This document shows, in pieces, positions 31,232 to 43,800 of a stretch of 64,000 bases of DNA. Each line of letters opens with the position of its first letter. Position 1 is the stretch's first letter. Both the position numbers and the translations under genes were made by a program. This stretch comes from Ascaphus truei (taxonomy: Eukaryota > Chordata > Amphibia > Anura > Ascaphidae): the NCBI GenBank assembly GCA_036426205.1, contig WSYH01001922.1:37687-101686 (forward strand). Reading direction: 5' to 3'. The notes beneath the pieces were generated by a model. The model saw only the letters and a list, made by a program, of their open reading frames with translations. It searched no databases and was not told the DNA's origin.

Positions 31232-32649
31232 GTTTTCAGGGGGTGTGGAGTCCCTGGGCAGATGGCAGCAAGAGGGCTTTTATATCACCAAGACAGCACC
31301 AGCGCGGAGTGACATTCTAGCATATCCCTATGTATAGAAATAATTATACTTCACGGATATGACGAAAAAATAACCAATACAGTAGATAATAAAAAATTCT
31401 GATTATCTTCCATAAAATGTAACGATAAACACACAACACACCTGCTCCCTATAGGCAATAAGTATTTGTAAATGTCCTGAAAAATCCTTCTTCAATGCGC
31501 TAATACACCCAATTGGAGAGGTACGCATGGATATATAGATGTGGGTGCTCAAAAAGTGTCCGGAATAGATAAGTCCTTGACTTTAATGTAATACAGGTTC
31601 TGGAGTAATGCTCTATTGTGGAGTGGGTCTGAAGAATAGCAAAGTTACCAAACCAATCAGTTGATAATAAAGTGTCTCCTGAAGTGAACCAACCAGATGA
31701 AAAAATGAATCCACTTGTAGTTAACTCATTGGAGTCAAACTAAATTAAAACTGGTATTGCACATGTTGTCAAAGATAAGAAATGAAGTTGATTGCTTACC
31801 CACTCCTGAGCCTCCAAGAATCCCTGATGGCGTGTCCAGCCGCTAGTGAGAAGATCCGATGTACAGAAGAAAAGAGAAACAGCAGCGCACTGCCAGGGAG
31901 CCAGGTGGTTAAAAAAATAGAATTTATTGGTCAAAATAACATCACCCACGGGGATAGTGCCGCCCTCAAATGCGTTTCGGACCATGCAGTCCTTTAACAA
32001 GGAGTATAATGCAGTAGTGCTCTAGACCCTCCTTATATACCCAGTGTAAAACATAAAAACAATCAAAATTCGCGCCAAAACCTGACACTTGTATGACGCG
32101 ACTGTGAGGGCACTCGTGGCCGCGCGCGCACCAAAAACATGCACGCGCATGCCCGCATGCACTCCCCATCGTGCCAGAGTACGCCAACTCATATTACCAT
32201 TGGCTGTATAGTGCCGAGCTCCTCCCGCCAGCCTGCGGCTCCCCGAGGGGAAGAGAGGAAACTCGCACCAGAGGGGAACCTTTCACTCACCTCCCGATTC
32301 TCCCTGGTTGTCTGTCCCCCCTCCTCATCTCCCCAGGTGCCACCGCTCGGTAGGTATAGAGTCCGACACTCCCAATTGGGTTAGAGTGTATGACGGCAGG
32401 TCTCCATGGCAACCAAAAAAAATCAATAATAACAACAATCCCCGAGTAGGGAAAAGAATGTGAATTAAAGTTTTGCTCAGAATTGGGGGCCTATCGTCTA
32501 AGTCACACGAACAAACAATAATAAAAAGAAGTGTATATTAAAACAAATCAATATATATAATGAAAATTAAACAAACAAATAATAATCCATAACACACATT
32601 AGATCCAGAAAAAAACTCCCTGGCAGTGCGCTGCTGTTTCTCTTTTCTT
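31232..32649. repeat. PLE-terminus-like repeat, second copy
   Basis: 32119-32620 matches 9286-9553 plus 10177-10420 without the MITE. An inverted pair TGGCAGTGCGCTGCTGTTTC lies at 31865-31905 and 32620-32655. It contains a TATA box with a decayed hammerhead motif (31966-32043, minus). No gene. Confidence 0.6.
31966..32043 (-). promoter_or_regulatory. TATA box followed by decayed hammerhead motif
   Basis: Minus strand: GGGTATATAAGG (about 32031-32042), then about 35 bases later CTTGTTA in place of CTGANGA, stem II GGAC/GTCC and GAAACGCAT. The core is mutated. The TATA sequence is identical to that before the motif at 51692. Confidence 0.55.
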
Positions 32650-33540
32650 CTCCACACTGGGGGCCAGAATGAAATCTCTTGTGGTAGATATAGTTTTGTC
32701 AAGGGCCTCTTTTATACGTGTAGTATTATATTTTCTTTCTGCAAACTTCTTAGTTAGAACCTTAGATTGCTCTAGAAATATTTCATCTTCCAGACAATTT
32801 CGTTTAATTCTTCTGTATTGGCCAAAAGGGACATTATTTACCCAATTTTTATGATGACAACTAGATGGAAGGATAAAGTTATTTGCGTCTACTTCTTTAA
32901 AGTAGTTCTTAGTTTGTATTTAATAATTTTTTATGTAAATGGTCAAATCTAGGAAGTTGACTGAGGAATTATTGATTAGAGGTGAATTTTAAATTAACCA
33001 GATTAGAATCAAGGTACACGAGAAATAGGTCAAGATCCTCTCGGGTTATCTTCCAAATACAGATAATGTCGTCTATGTAGCGACGCCAGGTGACCAGGTT
33101 CTTGTCGAGTGCCGCCCATGACCAAATATGGTCATCCTCCCAAATGCTCATGAAGAGGTTGGCGTAACTTGGCTCGAACCTGAAAAAATCCCCGTTAAAC
33201 CAGAAAAAGTTTTTGTGTAAAATAATATCTATACATTTTATCAAATACTTTATTTGTGGTATCTGCATTCTACCACTACTCTCTAATATTTTTGATACCG
33301 CCCTAATATAAGGCAGTTACATCTGTCATTACCAGATAGTAGTTATTCTCCTATTTTATATTTTTTAGCATAAGTAAAACATCATTAGTATCCTTCAGAT
33401 AGGACCTTTGTTCTTTAAAAAAATTCTGTAAAAAGCTGTAAATAAATTCCGACAGGTTTGATGCCATAGATCCTATGCCGGATATAATCGGCCTTCTGTG
33501 GGATTTAGAATGTCTTTATGCACTTTGGGTAGGAAGTAGA
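32650..33540 (-). pseudogene. PLE RT fragment
   Basis: Minus strand, in broken frames: FLPKVHKD (33520), the PSYANLFMSIWEDDHIWSW block (33170), VTWRRYIDDIICIWK (33060, catalytic pair intact), and EQSKVLTKKFAERKYNTTRI (32760). The order matches PLE1 27990-28940. Endonuclease and N-terminus are missing. It adjoins PLE-terminus repeats on both sides. Confidence 0.85.
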
Positions 33541-34261
33541 AAACAGGAAACAGCGCACCAAAATTAATGGATAAACAGGTGTATTAGAGACACACAAAAA
33601 TGTATACCAAACTCACATGAAAGATTTAAAAATCAAGCTCCTCGCAGTTTCGGGTGAGAACAATTGAGTCCAAAGATGTTATACAGATGGGGCCCAGCAA
33701 TCTGGGTGCCCGGACTTCTGTTCGCAGCACTCGAGTGAAGGAGGAGATGCCAAACTGATATGCTCAACAGCGAACGCACCGTTGAAGCGTCCCGCAAGTG
33801 GCCGCATGCAAGGACGCCAAACAGGGGAATCCTCTGCTCACACAGACTAGCATCTATGCCGCTCGCAGCTGATGACATGTAAAGCTTAATGTGACGACCT
33901 CAACACGTTTCGCACAGGAGTGCTTCATCAGGGGTACGTTAAAATCATTGGGTTACTACTAAATATATTCCTCGTTTAGATTGTCCACAGCTTTGTAATT
34001 AAGATTATTCAATCTTCCAAAAGTGACACAATTAGCACTAGATTCCAAAACACATAGAAAAAACAGGAATGATAGTGTCCACACCACCACAGTCAATATG
34101 CAATAATATTCTTTTAGAATAAAATGTTCACAAATGAGCATTCTATTCAACCAATAATATATTTGATTTAGAAAAATTAATATACAACTAGGAATTATGC
34201 ATAAATAATGCCTGCCATGTTATTTTTAATATCTAGACATATAGTAATTAAATGCCAAATA
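33541..34261. other. Noncoding interval with PLE-like end
   Basis: It contains a hammerhead-like motif (33893-33940). 33541-33890 looks like another PLE terminal sequence beginning ACAGCGCACCAAA; 33960-34261 is AT-rich with nothing recognised. Confidence 0.45.
33893..33940 (-). ncRNA. Hammerhead-ribozyme-like motif with consensus CTGATGA core
   Basis: Minus strand: CTGATGA, extra A, stem II GCAC-TCCT-GTGC, GAAA, ACGTGT, T. This is the only copy with T at the variable core position, as in classical hammerheads. Stem I pairing is weak. Confidence 0.6.
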
Positions 34262-35013
34262 CAGCTGAACCCCGTTATAACGCGGTCCTCGGGGCCACCC
34301 GATCAGACCATGTTTTTACTGGGGTCGCGCTAATTTAAAAAAAAATGGCCACCGTGATCTGGGACTCCACGCTGCCAAAGGGGGAGAGCTGAGATAACGC
34401 TCCCAGAGCTCAGCGTTGCAATGGCAGGCCCCCGGTCTCCCCCCCCCCCACTCCCAATAGCACTTACCCTTACCCAGCATCTGCAGCAGTTGATCTGTGC
34501 AGAGAAGCTGCGAGGGGGCGGAGAGCTCACGGGATGTCAGCTATTCCTGAGTTCCCAGGTAGGGATCAGCTCCCTTCAATTCTTCCCCACAGCAGCAGAG
34601 ATACAGGCAGGGAGAGGGGTGGGGCTCCCTGAGCCCAGCGTCGCACCAAACCACAGCAGCACCCCCCCAAACCACAGTAGCAAACCAGCAGCACCCCCCC
34701 ACCCCACACCCAACACCCCACAGCAGCACTTACCCAGCATCTGCAACAGTTGATCTGTGCAGAGAAGCTGCAAGGAGGAGGAGAGCTCACGCAGCCATTG
34801 CTGGGATGTCAGCTGTTTCGGAGTTCCTCGGACAGGGATCAGCTCCCGTCAATCCTCCCCCACAGCAACAGAGATACAGGCAGGGAGAGGGGGGCTCTCC
34901 CTGAGCCCAGCATCGCAGCAGCAGCCCCCCCAGCCTTGCACCGTTCCTCCCTCCTCCCAGCAGCCCCACGATGCACCCAAATGTGGGCTGACAAAAAAAG
35001 GTAGGGGGGGGGC

Positions 35014-35044
<31 letters not shown>

Positions 35045-35080
35045 ATGCTTTTTAGTGTGTGTGTGTGTGTGTGGTGTGTG

Positions 35081-35111
<31 letters not shown>

Positions 35112-35199
35112 AGTGTGTGCTGGTGCTGTGAATGTGCAGTGGGCAGTGTGCAAATTTTTTTTTTTTTTTTAAATGTAATTTTTTTTTTTCATTCGGGAT
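34262..35199 (+). repeat. Pogo-like transposon end with internal tandem duplication
   Basis: It begins CAGCTGAACCCCGTTATAACG, resembling the CAG...CGTTATAACG ends of pogo/Tigger elements. The other end is not seen; the ERV LTR begins at 35200. Inside, about 255 bp (34478-34735) is repeated at 34737-34990 with the same AGTTGATCTGTGCAGAGAAGC start. GC-rich open frames here follow the repeats and are not genes. Confidence 0.5.
35015..35110 (+). repeat. (GT)n microsatellite
   Basis: Interrupted TG dinucleotide tract, followed by two T-runs to 35190. Confidence 0.95.
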
Positions 35200-35948
35200 T
35201 GTTAGGACCAGTATGTCAGGCCAGAGTCTGCACTCATGTTAAGTTCCATTTTGTATGGTCATAACAGTTAAGATTCGTAGTCAGCCTTTTTGCTGAAATA
35301 TAATTCATAAATGCACCAGTTTCTCTGCTAAATTGCATTTCATTCTCCCTGGCCAGGATAATTACTAGATACTTTTGTGAGGTCAATTTCCTGGTGTTTT
35401 AGTAGAATATAATAGAATGGTTCTCTGCAAGAAGCAAGGTAGTGAAATAAAGTTGCTAAGACTCAAGGTCTCTTTTGATAACAGACAATGAATAAGCTAT
35501 GTATTCAGAACATTGCTTGTATTGAAAAGGGACACGTCTCAAAAGTCACGCCACTAATATGTCCTGCCCCTAAATCACGCCTCTAATTAAAGCTACGCCC
35601 AAGACACACCTAGTATACGGCTATGTCACGCCTATGATACGCCTATGTTACGCCTCTAACTAATATCTTTTTTCTTTCTGTATAAAAATCATTACCCTAT
35701 GAGTAATAAATTGAGATAAAGGATTTGAAACCTGGCGTGCGTTACGTTTCATTTTGTTCGTCTCCCAGGCCTGATAAGGTTCATCAAAGATCGAAGATAA
35801 CAGTTGCAGGGCGTGAAAGCTTCCTGGGAAGTCTGCTGCAAACAGGTGCAGATAGTGTATCCAGTCACAAGGCTTCAGTGTACCTGGCAGAGGAAAGGTT
35901 CCTCTCGGTTCTGGAGCGTGGGTGAAGGAATAACGGATTTTCCTTTCA
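35200..35948 (+). repeat. 5' LTR of the ERV
   Basis: Starts TGTTAGG, ends TTTCA. It contains TATAAAAA near 35681 and AATAAA near 35704. The only second copy is the first ~50 bases at 40758, so the right boundary rests on the CA end followed by a primer-site-like TGG. Confidence 0.65.
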
Positions 35949-35951
35949 GTT

Positions 35952-35970
35952 TTGGCGTCTAGAAGTGGGA
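35952..35970 (+). promoter_or_regulatory. Probable primer binding site of the ERV
   Basis: TGGCGTCTAGAAGTGGGAA lies three bases after the presumed LTR end. It is similar to leucine-tRNA primer sites (TGGTGTCAGAAGTGGGA) but with mismatches; the tRNA assignment is tentative. Confidence 0.4.
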
Positions 35971-36163
35971 AGTTCACAGAGGTTGTGAGTATATATGTAA
36001 ATTTTTATATATGATGCTTCACCCCCTCTGGGAATTTAATAGACCTAAATTGTGACTGAAGAATTGGGATAGGCCCTTTTAAACAGAATTTTTGGTAAGA
36101 GTCCAGTAAATTCTGTGCACGACTGGACTGTTATCTCTGATCTAGCTGAACGACCATTGTATA

Positions 36164-36563
36164 CTGCACCGACACACTTTATTCGAGCAAATACCCAGTA
36201 TGTACCTGGCAGATACCTGGAATGCGCCACTCCTTACCTCTGACAAGCCCCGTTGCGTTTGCCTTCCCAGCCTGGGTTCATGCCTGGCTGACGGGCGGCT
36301 GATCTGTTAAATGATAATGATTAGGATTTAATAGGCTGCAATGCTTCGCGTGTCTACCAGATGGCATAAATTCATGAATTGTAATGCAGTATATTATATA
36401 TATATACTGTGCAGTATTGCAGCCAGCGGGAATAAAATGCTTCAATCCCTGCTTGGAAAATACCTCAATGCACTCGGGCAGAAAACAGTCACAAACCTCA
36501 ATACACCCGGGTATACCCGAATTCGTGGGACTAGCCGAGCTCGAATAAAGTGTGTCGCCAGTG
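36164..36563. mobile_element. TA-flanked MITE (400 bp), copy 1
   Basis: Inverted ends share GACACACTTTATTCGAGC; TA flanks both sides (36162-36163, 36564-36565). The same element lies in opposite orientation at 62734-63130, almost identical along its length. No transposase. Probably Tc1/mariner-mobilised. Confidence 0.85.
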
Positions 36564-36579
36564 TATTGTGTAAGTATAA

Positions 36580-36780
36580 ATGTTGCAATTATTTGTCATA
36601 ATTAAGCTGTTTGTCTATAAGCTACTAATGGTTTATGCTGGTCTCAGAAATCAATCAGGAATAATAGCTCAGAATAATGGTGTCTGTTTTAATTGTGGTG
36701 GTTTTGGTCATTGGCAGAGTGTGTGCCACTATCAGTCAGAAGCAGGGAAGTGCTGCTTTGCCCATGGGGGCTCAGAGTGA
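36580..36780 (+). pseudogene. gag: ERV gag fragment: nucleocapsid zinc knuckle
   Basis: The frame contains CFNCGGFGHWQSVC, a perfect C-x2-C-x4-H-x4-C retroviral zinc knuckle (36690-36731), ending at TGA 36778. Matrix and capsid are absent; the MITE and deleted sequence precede it. A chance ORF is unlikely given the exact spacing and the LTR context. Confidence 0.75.
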
Positions 36781-36789
36781 AAGTCTCTG

Positions 36790-38030
36790 TAAAAAAAAAA
36801 AAAAACACCGCTACCTTATGTAAAAGAGTTTGTTTGTAACCCTGATGAATTTTTTCCTGAATGATTTCTTGTGTGAAAGTCATGCTGATTATCATCTGTA
36901 CAAAAAATATGAATATTAGTTGCTCATGATGAAATCTAAATTTTAAAAGGTTTTAAAAAGGTGTACACCGAATAAGGGAGAAATACCTCACAACGGAAGG
37001 GGAGTATATTCAGCTCGGTCCCTGGTTATAGTTTGAAAGGTTTATTCGTCCTGGCCAGGCGGATACTTTTTAAACCGGACACATTTCTTTTTGTTTGTGG
37101 TATTTCTATCTTAATAAAAGGAGGAAGCACAGCCTCTCCCTTACAGTTTAAAGAATGTGAAGCATTCACATTAAAATTAACTAGCTGTGCTTAAGCAGTT
37201 TATTCATCAGTAAAAAGGTAATGTAGAACTGTCTTCTTTTCCGCAAAGCAGTAAGATAACACATTTCAATTTTATTTCTACAGGATTAAGATGTTTTTGT
37301 TTAAAATGCTGGTAAGAGCTCATAAGCACTGTTTGAATTAATATATTGCATTATATATGTATATAACACCATTAATGTACATAGCGCTTCAAAAGGAGGG
37401 TGTCCGTGGTGTGAGCGAAGTGTGATAATATCTGCCTTTGGCAGCATGGAGGTCAGTTATTTTAGCGAGAATTGTCTCCGTTAAATAAGCAGTGTAGAAG
37501 CCATACAAGACAGGTAGGGTCAAGCTTGCTGTTTTTTTAGTCATGGTATAACTGTTGCATGTTTGAAGATATTTTGTTTAGCTTAAAAGAGGGCATAGTT
37601 AAAACGGGATAGAAATTGTATTGATGGAAGTTTGCAGGAATATGAGATTTCTTTCAGAAGGCATTCAGGTGAATGAATGAAGGAATATTGCATGCTCTTG
37701 TTGGCATAGATTTGGTGTTTATAAGTAATTTAAAATATTCCCGTTATTTAATTTTTGAAAGACCATACAAAATGCAGTTTTAGGACAGCGTGGAAAGCTT
37801 CATATTTAACATTAAACTAATGTTACAATCCCCTGCGTGAGGATTAATCCAGCAGTTAATATGAATTAGACAGTGAAACCCATTGTCCGTTATCTGTACT
37901 GTGAAATTTCTGGCTGTTTTCCCAGAAAGAAAAAAAAAAGCGCTTTGAATATTATTATTTTTTTTTCTTTTTAAAGTCAGAGTGTCTTTTAAAGTGAATG
38001 CTGGCCGTGTGCTCAGCACTTTGCAAAGAG
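36790..38030 (+). other. ERV internal region without recognisable pol
   Basis: AT-rich, no open frame with RT or integrase motifs on either strand. Either pol was deleted and replaced, or it is beyond recognition. Confidence 0.5.
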
Positions 38031-38037
38031 TTCAAAA

Positions 38038-38250
38038 TTATTTGTCTATTTTAAAAGGAAAGTTTGAGACAGTATTTTTGTCCCCATTTTTGAAGATTGG
38101 GATAACTCTAGCAGTTTTCCAGGTCTTAGGGATATGGCCTGCAGACAGGATAGAGTTGATTATGGAAGCAATTGATTTGGCAAAGGCTGAGGTACCAAGT
38201 TTTAGAAACTTGGATTGTAGCAAAGTCAAGTCCATATTGGTTGCTTAATT
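38038..38250 (-). pseudogene. LINE RT fragment
   Basis: The minus strand reads SIINSILSAGHIPKTWKTARVI continuing PIFKNGDKNTVSNF, the conserved pre-palm block of LINE RTs (IPxxWKxAxVxPIxKxGDxxxxxNxRPIS). About 65 residues only. The clade is not determined; L2- or jockey-like is possible. Confidence 0.7.
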
Positions 38251-39960
38251 TAAAATTTGAGGAGCGTTAATAGGGAATATCTCTGTTTAATATTGTGGAT
38301 GCTAATAATAGTAGTAACCATATTAATACAAGAATTTATTTCATGGTATAAATTCTCTCCCTATGAGACACTTATGGGATGAGTTATGACCATCAGTAGT
38401 TCAAAGTAACTAATTAAGGACCATGTTATTGGTAATAAAACAATTAATAAGTATTGCATGCAACTAATATATATTTTTGAGTCTTTCTAGGCACAGGTTA
38501 AAGCTGAAAGTGCACCTACGCAAGACGGGTTAATGGTCAAGCATTTTCTACGCAAGCATGCTCTTCATCCCAGATGAAAAGGCCATTTAAATACTACTCA
38601 TCACCAGCATTGCAGTAAACATTTTGCTTATCATCATGGATACACATCACGCACGTCAAAATAGTGCCAGCCTAAGCACAAACAGCAAATAAAGACAAAG
38701 ACATAGCACCTGCAAATAAGTGTTTTGATGGACACAATACTCTCTGACCACTAATCAAGGGAGAAAGGTTATAGGCAAAAATGTCCAGGCCTCAACACAC
38801 GAACTTTGAACTTTTTATTTTTACAGGTTTTTATTATTTTTCAGTTACAATGTATGCTCCATTATGTTTGTGTAAGTGGCGTCCCATAAGGATGACAAAA
38901 TAGTATAAGGTATTATTTGTTTAACTTTGTTTATTTTGTTTGGATTTCTAGGTTAATAGAATCTCCCTGCAGAATGATATCCCGGTGGGAGAATGCTTTA
39001 TCAGTCAAACACACGGTTATGTTAATTGCTCACAGGTAGAGTTAGAAACAGAAGAGATGCACCCAATACACAAGTGCTACAAAGTAGTCTATGGGAATAA
39101 TAAGTTTCAGGGAATTTATTCCCAAATGTAGGAGTTGCGTTACTGTATGATAGGTTTACAGGGATATCCTAAATCATACAGCCACAGACATTTACTCACT
39201 TAACCAAGAATAGGTTTAGTTTAAATTAATGACCCCGCAGAATAAAAATAGCTCTGGACTATATTTTAGCCTCAAAAGGAGGGGCATGTATGCGCCCTAG
39301 TTAAAGCGCAATGTTGTGTATTTATCCAGGATTTAGGGACCATGGGGACTTGGTGGTTGGATTTATTTGCTTTGAGCGAAGCTAGCGAATGTTTTTGTAT
39401 GTGTGTGTTTGTCCTACTCATTGCTCTCTATGTATTAAGTACAGCAAAACTCTGATCCAGAAGTGCGTTGCAACCCCCACCGACGCTATGCCTCTCTGCG
39501 GTGATGATGTCGCCAGTCCCCCAGAAGAAGAGACCAAAGAAGAAATCAACTGGGCTGATATAATGGCCGGAAAAGAAAGGAATGCAGTTATGCACAACTT
39601 GGACATCTTGGTCCATCAGGACTATGAAACGGTTAACTGTTCTGTTCTTTAAATAGACTGTCTCTTAAGGATATGGGGGGACTGAGAAGACTGGATATGA
39701 GGAAGGTGGGAGGTCACAAAGGGAAGTGAGTCAACCACAAGGAAAGGATCACGTCAGCCATTGTGACCATAGCAGCCATCTTGGTCCGTTTTGCCATTCT
39801 GAGTAAATGCAGTATGAAAGATGTGTGCAAAGAAGAATGTTTGTGCAGTCGCTCTTAGCAGAAATTAGCCCACACCAATTCTCACAAATAGCTGACCCTT
39901 AGATTATGTGACATATTCTAATCTATACACATATTTAATGATATATATATATCTCAATTA
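38251..39960 (+). other. ERV-internal noncoding region, small ORFs only
   Basis: No family motif seen. An ATG frame at 39340 gives a short hydrophobic peptide (MGTWWLDLFALSEAS), and 39389-39652 is open with an acidic C-terminus. Both are unassigned. Confidence 0.4.
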
Positions 39961-39963
39961 GTT

Positions 39964-40573
39964 GTGTGGCATGTGGGCATGTGGGCCACTAAGATTGTAC
40001 CCTGCAATCACACTGCCCTTTGTTATCTGGGTTTCATTCTTACCACTTTCTATGTATCTGACACGTTACCCCAAGGGAAGCTGAGAAATCGAAAAGATCT
40101 GACCAGGACCATTAGTTCAACCCGCATTGCAGTTGGGGTTTTTATACCTAGTTTAGGTGTTCTGGATCTCTGTTCTAAAATTGAGTGATGTTATGGTAAA
40201 TATTAATGATGCTCTTAATCAGACAAGTGATGCTATTATCCGTCTGACTAATGAACAAGAGCAGATCCGAACAGTATTATTACAGAATAGAATGGCTCTT
40301 GATTATCTGCTAGCCTCACAAGGAGGTGTTTGTAAACTTGTAGGACAGAAGTGCTGTGCCTATATTGAGGATGAGTCTGGCGCTATTCATAAAGATATGG
40401 ATAAGTTACAGGAAATTCAGGCAAGGATGCGTAAAGAATCCTCAGGCCCTAGCTTAAATTGGATGTCAGGACTCACTAGTTGGATTGGAGAATTGGGTAT
40501 GAAAATTCTCTATGGTTTTATTGTAGTGATTAGTATAATCGCAGCAATTTTTGTTATTTTTTCACTGTGCTAA
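39964..40573 (+). pseudogene. env: ERV envelope fragment: end of SU and TM subunit
   Basis: A first frame (39964-40188) carries a basic cleavage-like RNRK followed by a hydrophobic segment, then a frameshift near 40170. The second frame holds a heptad-repeat helix (about residues 10-45), an immunosuppressive-type segment starting LQNRMALDYLL, the disulphide motif C-x6-CC (near 40330-40355), a second helix and a C-terminal membrane span to TAA at about 40571. The order is that of the TM subunit of class I retroviral envelopes with C-x6-CC. The SU part is almost entirely missing, so no functional envelope is encoded. It lies directly upstream of the purine tract and 3' LTR remnant, as expected. 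Confidence 0.85.
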
Positions 40574-40744
40574 GTGTGCAATGCTTTCATTTGTCTCAAG
40601 GAAACCTTCAGTTTCATCTCACGCCATGTATGCAACTAATAATTCATATGTGGCCATGAACAGAGTCTATGATACTATTGGTCCCCATAAGGCCATAGTC
40701 ATAGAGAAGTGTACCTAGTAAGGGTATTAGTTATTTTAGAGAAC

Positions 40745-40808
40745 AAAAAGGAGGGATTGTTAGGACCAGTATGTCAGGCCAGAGTCTGCACTCATGTTAA
40801 GCTTCCAT
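40745..40808 (+). repeat. ERV polypurine tract and truncated 3' LTR
   Basis: AAAAAGGAGGG is followed at 40758 by the first ~50 bases of the LTR. The LTR is then cut off by gypsy3 sequence near 40803-40810. Confidence 0.75.
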
Positions 40809-43800
40809 TTTGAGTTAATAGCAACCTCAGCCCAGGGTAATAGATCCACCCAATCGTCTTGAGATTCAGACACGACAGCATCTGAGATACTGTTCCAGGG
40901 TCTGATTCATTCTTTCCGTCTGACCGTTGGTCTGAGGGTGATAACCCGAGGAAAATAGAAGGGAAATACCAAGTCTCTGAGAAAAAGCACGCCAAAACTT
41001 AGAAATGAATTGAGTACTTCTGTCTGAAACAATTGAAATAGGTACACCGTGTAATCTAAAAATTTCCTTAGAAAAAATGTCGGCCAAAGTAGCTGAATTA
41101 GGAAGACCCTTGAGGGGTATAAAGTGTGAATGCTTGGAAAACCTATCTACTACAACGAGGATAGTATTCATCCCTTTAGAATTGGGGAGTTCCACAATAA
41201 AGTCCATGGAGATATGCTTCCAAGGTTGTTCCGGAATAGGGAGAGGCATGAGGAGACCAGAAGGTTTGTGTCGGGCGGTCTTGCTCTGGGCACAGACCGG
41301 ACAAGCTCTGGTGAAATCAAAAATGTCCTTGTTCATCTTAGGCCACCAAAAGGTCAGTTTGATAAGGTCTACTGTCCTCTTGAAGCCTGGATGACCGGCA
41401 GATCTAGAAGAATGTCCCCATAGAAGTATCTTATAGCGAAAACGCAGGGCTGCGTACAAGCATCCTTCTGGCACCCTAAATCTCCTAGGGATGTGAACCA
41501 GGGCTTTATTAATTTCGTCCAAGATATCAAAGTTATTGGCGGAAATTATACATTTGGCGGGAAGAATTGTCTCTGAGAATTCGTTAGAGTTGTTCTCCGT
41601 AGAGAACTGGCGAGAGAGAGCGTTGGCCTTGATATTTTTGGTGCCGGGAATATAAGAAATAGTATTATTGAATTGAGAGAAGAACAGTACCCAACGAGCT
41701 TGACGGGATCCCAAGCGACGAGCCCCCTCAATGTACAATAAGTTTTTGTCATCGGTGAGGATGGCTATAGGTTCCTTGGTACCCTCAAGGAGATGCCTCC
41801 ATCCCTGGAGAGCCAATTTGATGGCCAGAAGCTCACGGTTCCCAACATCGTAATTTCTCTCGGCCGAAGAGAACTTTCGAGAAAAGAATCTACAAGGATA
41901 GAGTTTTTCCTGTGGGGTGGATCTCTGAGAAAGCACTGCACCAGCTCCCACATCAGAGGCGTCTACTTCTAAAGTAAAAGGAAGGGAAGTATCCGGATGC
42001 TGAAGGATGGGTGCAGACACAAAGGCTTTTTTGAGGAACTCGAAGGCTTCGATGGCTTCAGGAGACCAAACGGTCGGATAACCACCTTTCTTGGTCAAGG
42101 CAGTGATAGGTAGAGCAATGGTAGAGAAGTTACGGATGAATTTCCGATAGTAATTAGCAAAGCCAAGGAAGTGTTGCACGGCTTTGAGTGAATTCGGCAA
42201 GGGCCAGTCGAGTACAGACTTCAATTTCTCGGGATGCATGGTAAAGCCTTTGTCAGAGATAATATAGCCTAGGAAGGCTGTGGAAGCCTGATGGATTTGC
42301 GTAGAGGCGATTAGCACGAAGCCGAGAGAGAACCAGTTTGGTATGGCGAATGTGCTCCTCCAAATTTTTAGAGAAAATGAGGATGTCATCCAAATATTCG
42401 ATGACGAACGTTCCCAAAATGTCCCGGAAGATATCATTCATGAACTCTTGGAAAACAGCAGGGGCATTGCACAGGCCGAATGGCATCACTAAATATTCAT
42501 AATGTCCCGAACGCGTGTTAAACACGGTTTTCCATTCGTCCCCATCTCTTATTCAAATAAGATTGTAGGCTCCTCTTAAATCGAGTTTAGAGAATATAGA
42601 GGCTCCTTGAAAACGGTCAAAGAGTTCAGAGATTAAAGGGAGAGGGTATTGTTTTTTACCGTAATTTTGTTAAGCCCACGAAAGTCGATACAGGGTTTTA
42701 AAGAGTCATCCTTCTTCTTTATGAAGAAGAAGCCTGCGTCGGTGGGGGAGGTAGAGTTGCGGATGAACCCTTTCTCAAGATTCTCCTGGATATAAGACGT
42801 CATCGCCTCTGTCTCAGGCACAGATAAGGGATACGACTTAGACTTAGGAAGTATGGTTCCAAGAATTAAATCAATGGGACAATCGTAAGGGCGATGAGAA
42901 GGTAGTACCCCAGCCTGTACCTTATTGAAGACATCTAAGTACTCGTGATACACCGTCGGCAAAGCAGAGTGGTTAGATGAGGTTGTGTTGAGGCCAGCGA
43001 GCACAGCAACAGGAGGAGTAACTGTCTTCGCAGAGGTGGCAGCCCATTGGATGGGCAACACATTGGTCCAATCAATACGCGGGTTGTGAAGTTGGAGCCA
43101 TGGCAATCCAAGAATAACCTGGACAGTAGGGGAGTGGAAAACACCGAAGACCATTACCGTGGTATGACCATCAGCGGTGGTCAAGGTAAGTGGAATAGAC
43201 TCCCAAATGATGAAGTCTGATTGGAGTGGTCGACCGTCGATAGCCTCCAGGCCGATGGGCGACTTTTTCTTGACTAATGGGATTTGGTTTTTGCAAGCTC
43301 AGGTGTGATCAAGAAAGTTACCAACAGAGTCGATGAACGCTTCCACTTCTATTTGAAGTTCAGGACCCGCCAGAGTTTCAGGGAGTAATATCTTCTTCGG
43401 TAGTTCCTTAGGGAGAGAGGGGCAAGGAGAGATAGTACCCAGTAAAAGCCCCTCTACCTTTACTGGGCGTTCCCATTTCCCGGTTTCAGGCAGCAGTGAC
43501 GAAGTCGGTGTTCTGAGGAACCGCAATAATAGCAGCCCGAGGCTGTTGGCTACCCATTTGCCTCGGTTCAGGAGCATCCAACGCAGGGAAGGCCGAAGGA
43601 GGTGACCTCGGAGAGACAGGCAGAGACGGGAGAGAACGGGAACAGTGACGCTCGTGGCGTCGTTCTTGAGTGCGCTGATCCATCTTGATACTGAGAGCAA
43701 TGAGTTCCTCAAGGGAAGAATGCCGAGCGTGGGCTGCAAGGTCATCCTTAAGAGTTTCGGACAAACCGTGCCAATATGCTGCGGCGAGAGCTTCATCGTT

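Larger units (their letters stand above)
35200..40808 (+). mobile_element. Endogenous retrovirus, internally deleted
   Basis: The left LTR starts TGTTAGGACCAGTATGTCAGG. The same 45-odd bases recur at 40758 after a purine tract and are then cut by gypsy3. Between them remain a nucleocapsid fragment and an envelope fragment; no protease, RT or integrase motif is found in 36790-39960. A MITE and a short LINE piece have inserted. It cannot produce virus. Confidence 0.8.

Noticed and set aside
34421..35131. Pro/Gln-rich and Val/Cys-rich ORFs
   Set aside because: Tandem-duplicated GC-rich sequence and a (GT)n tract; no motif and no conservation beyond the duplication.
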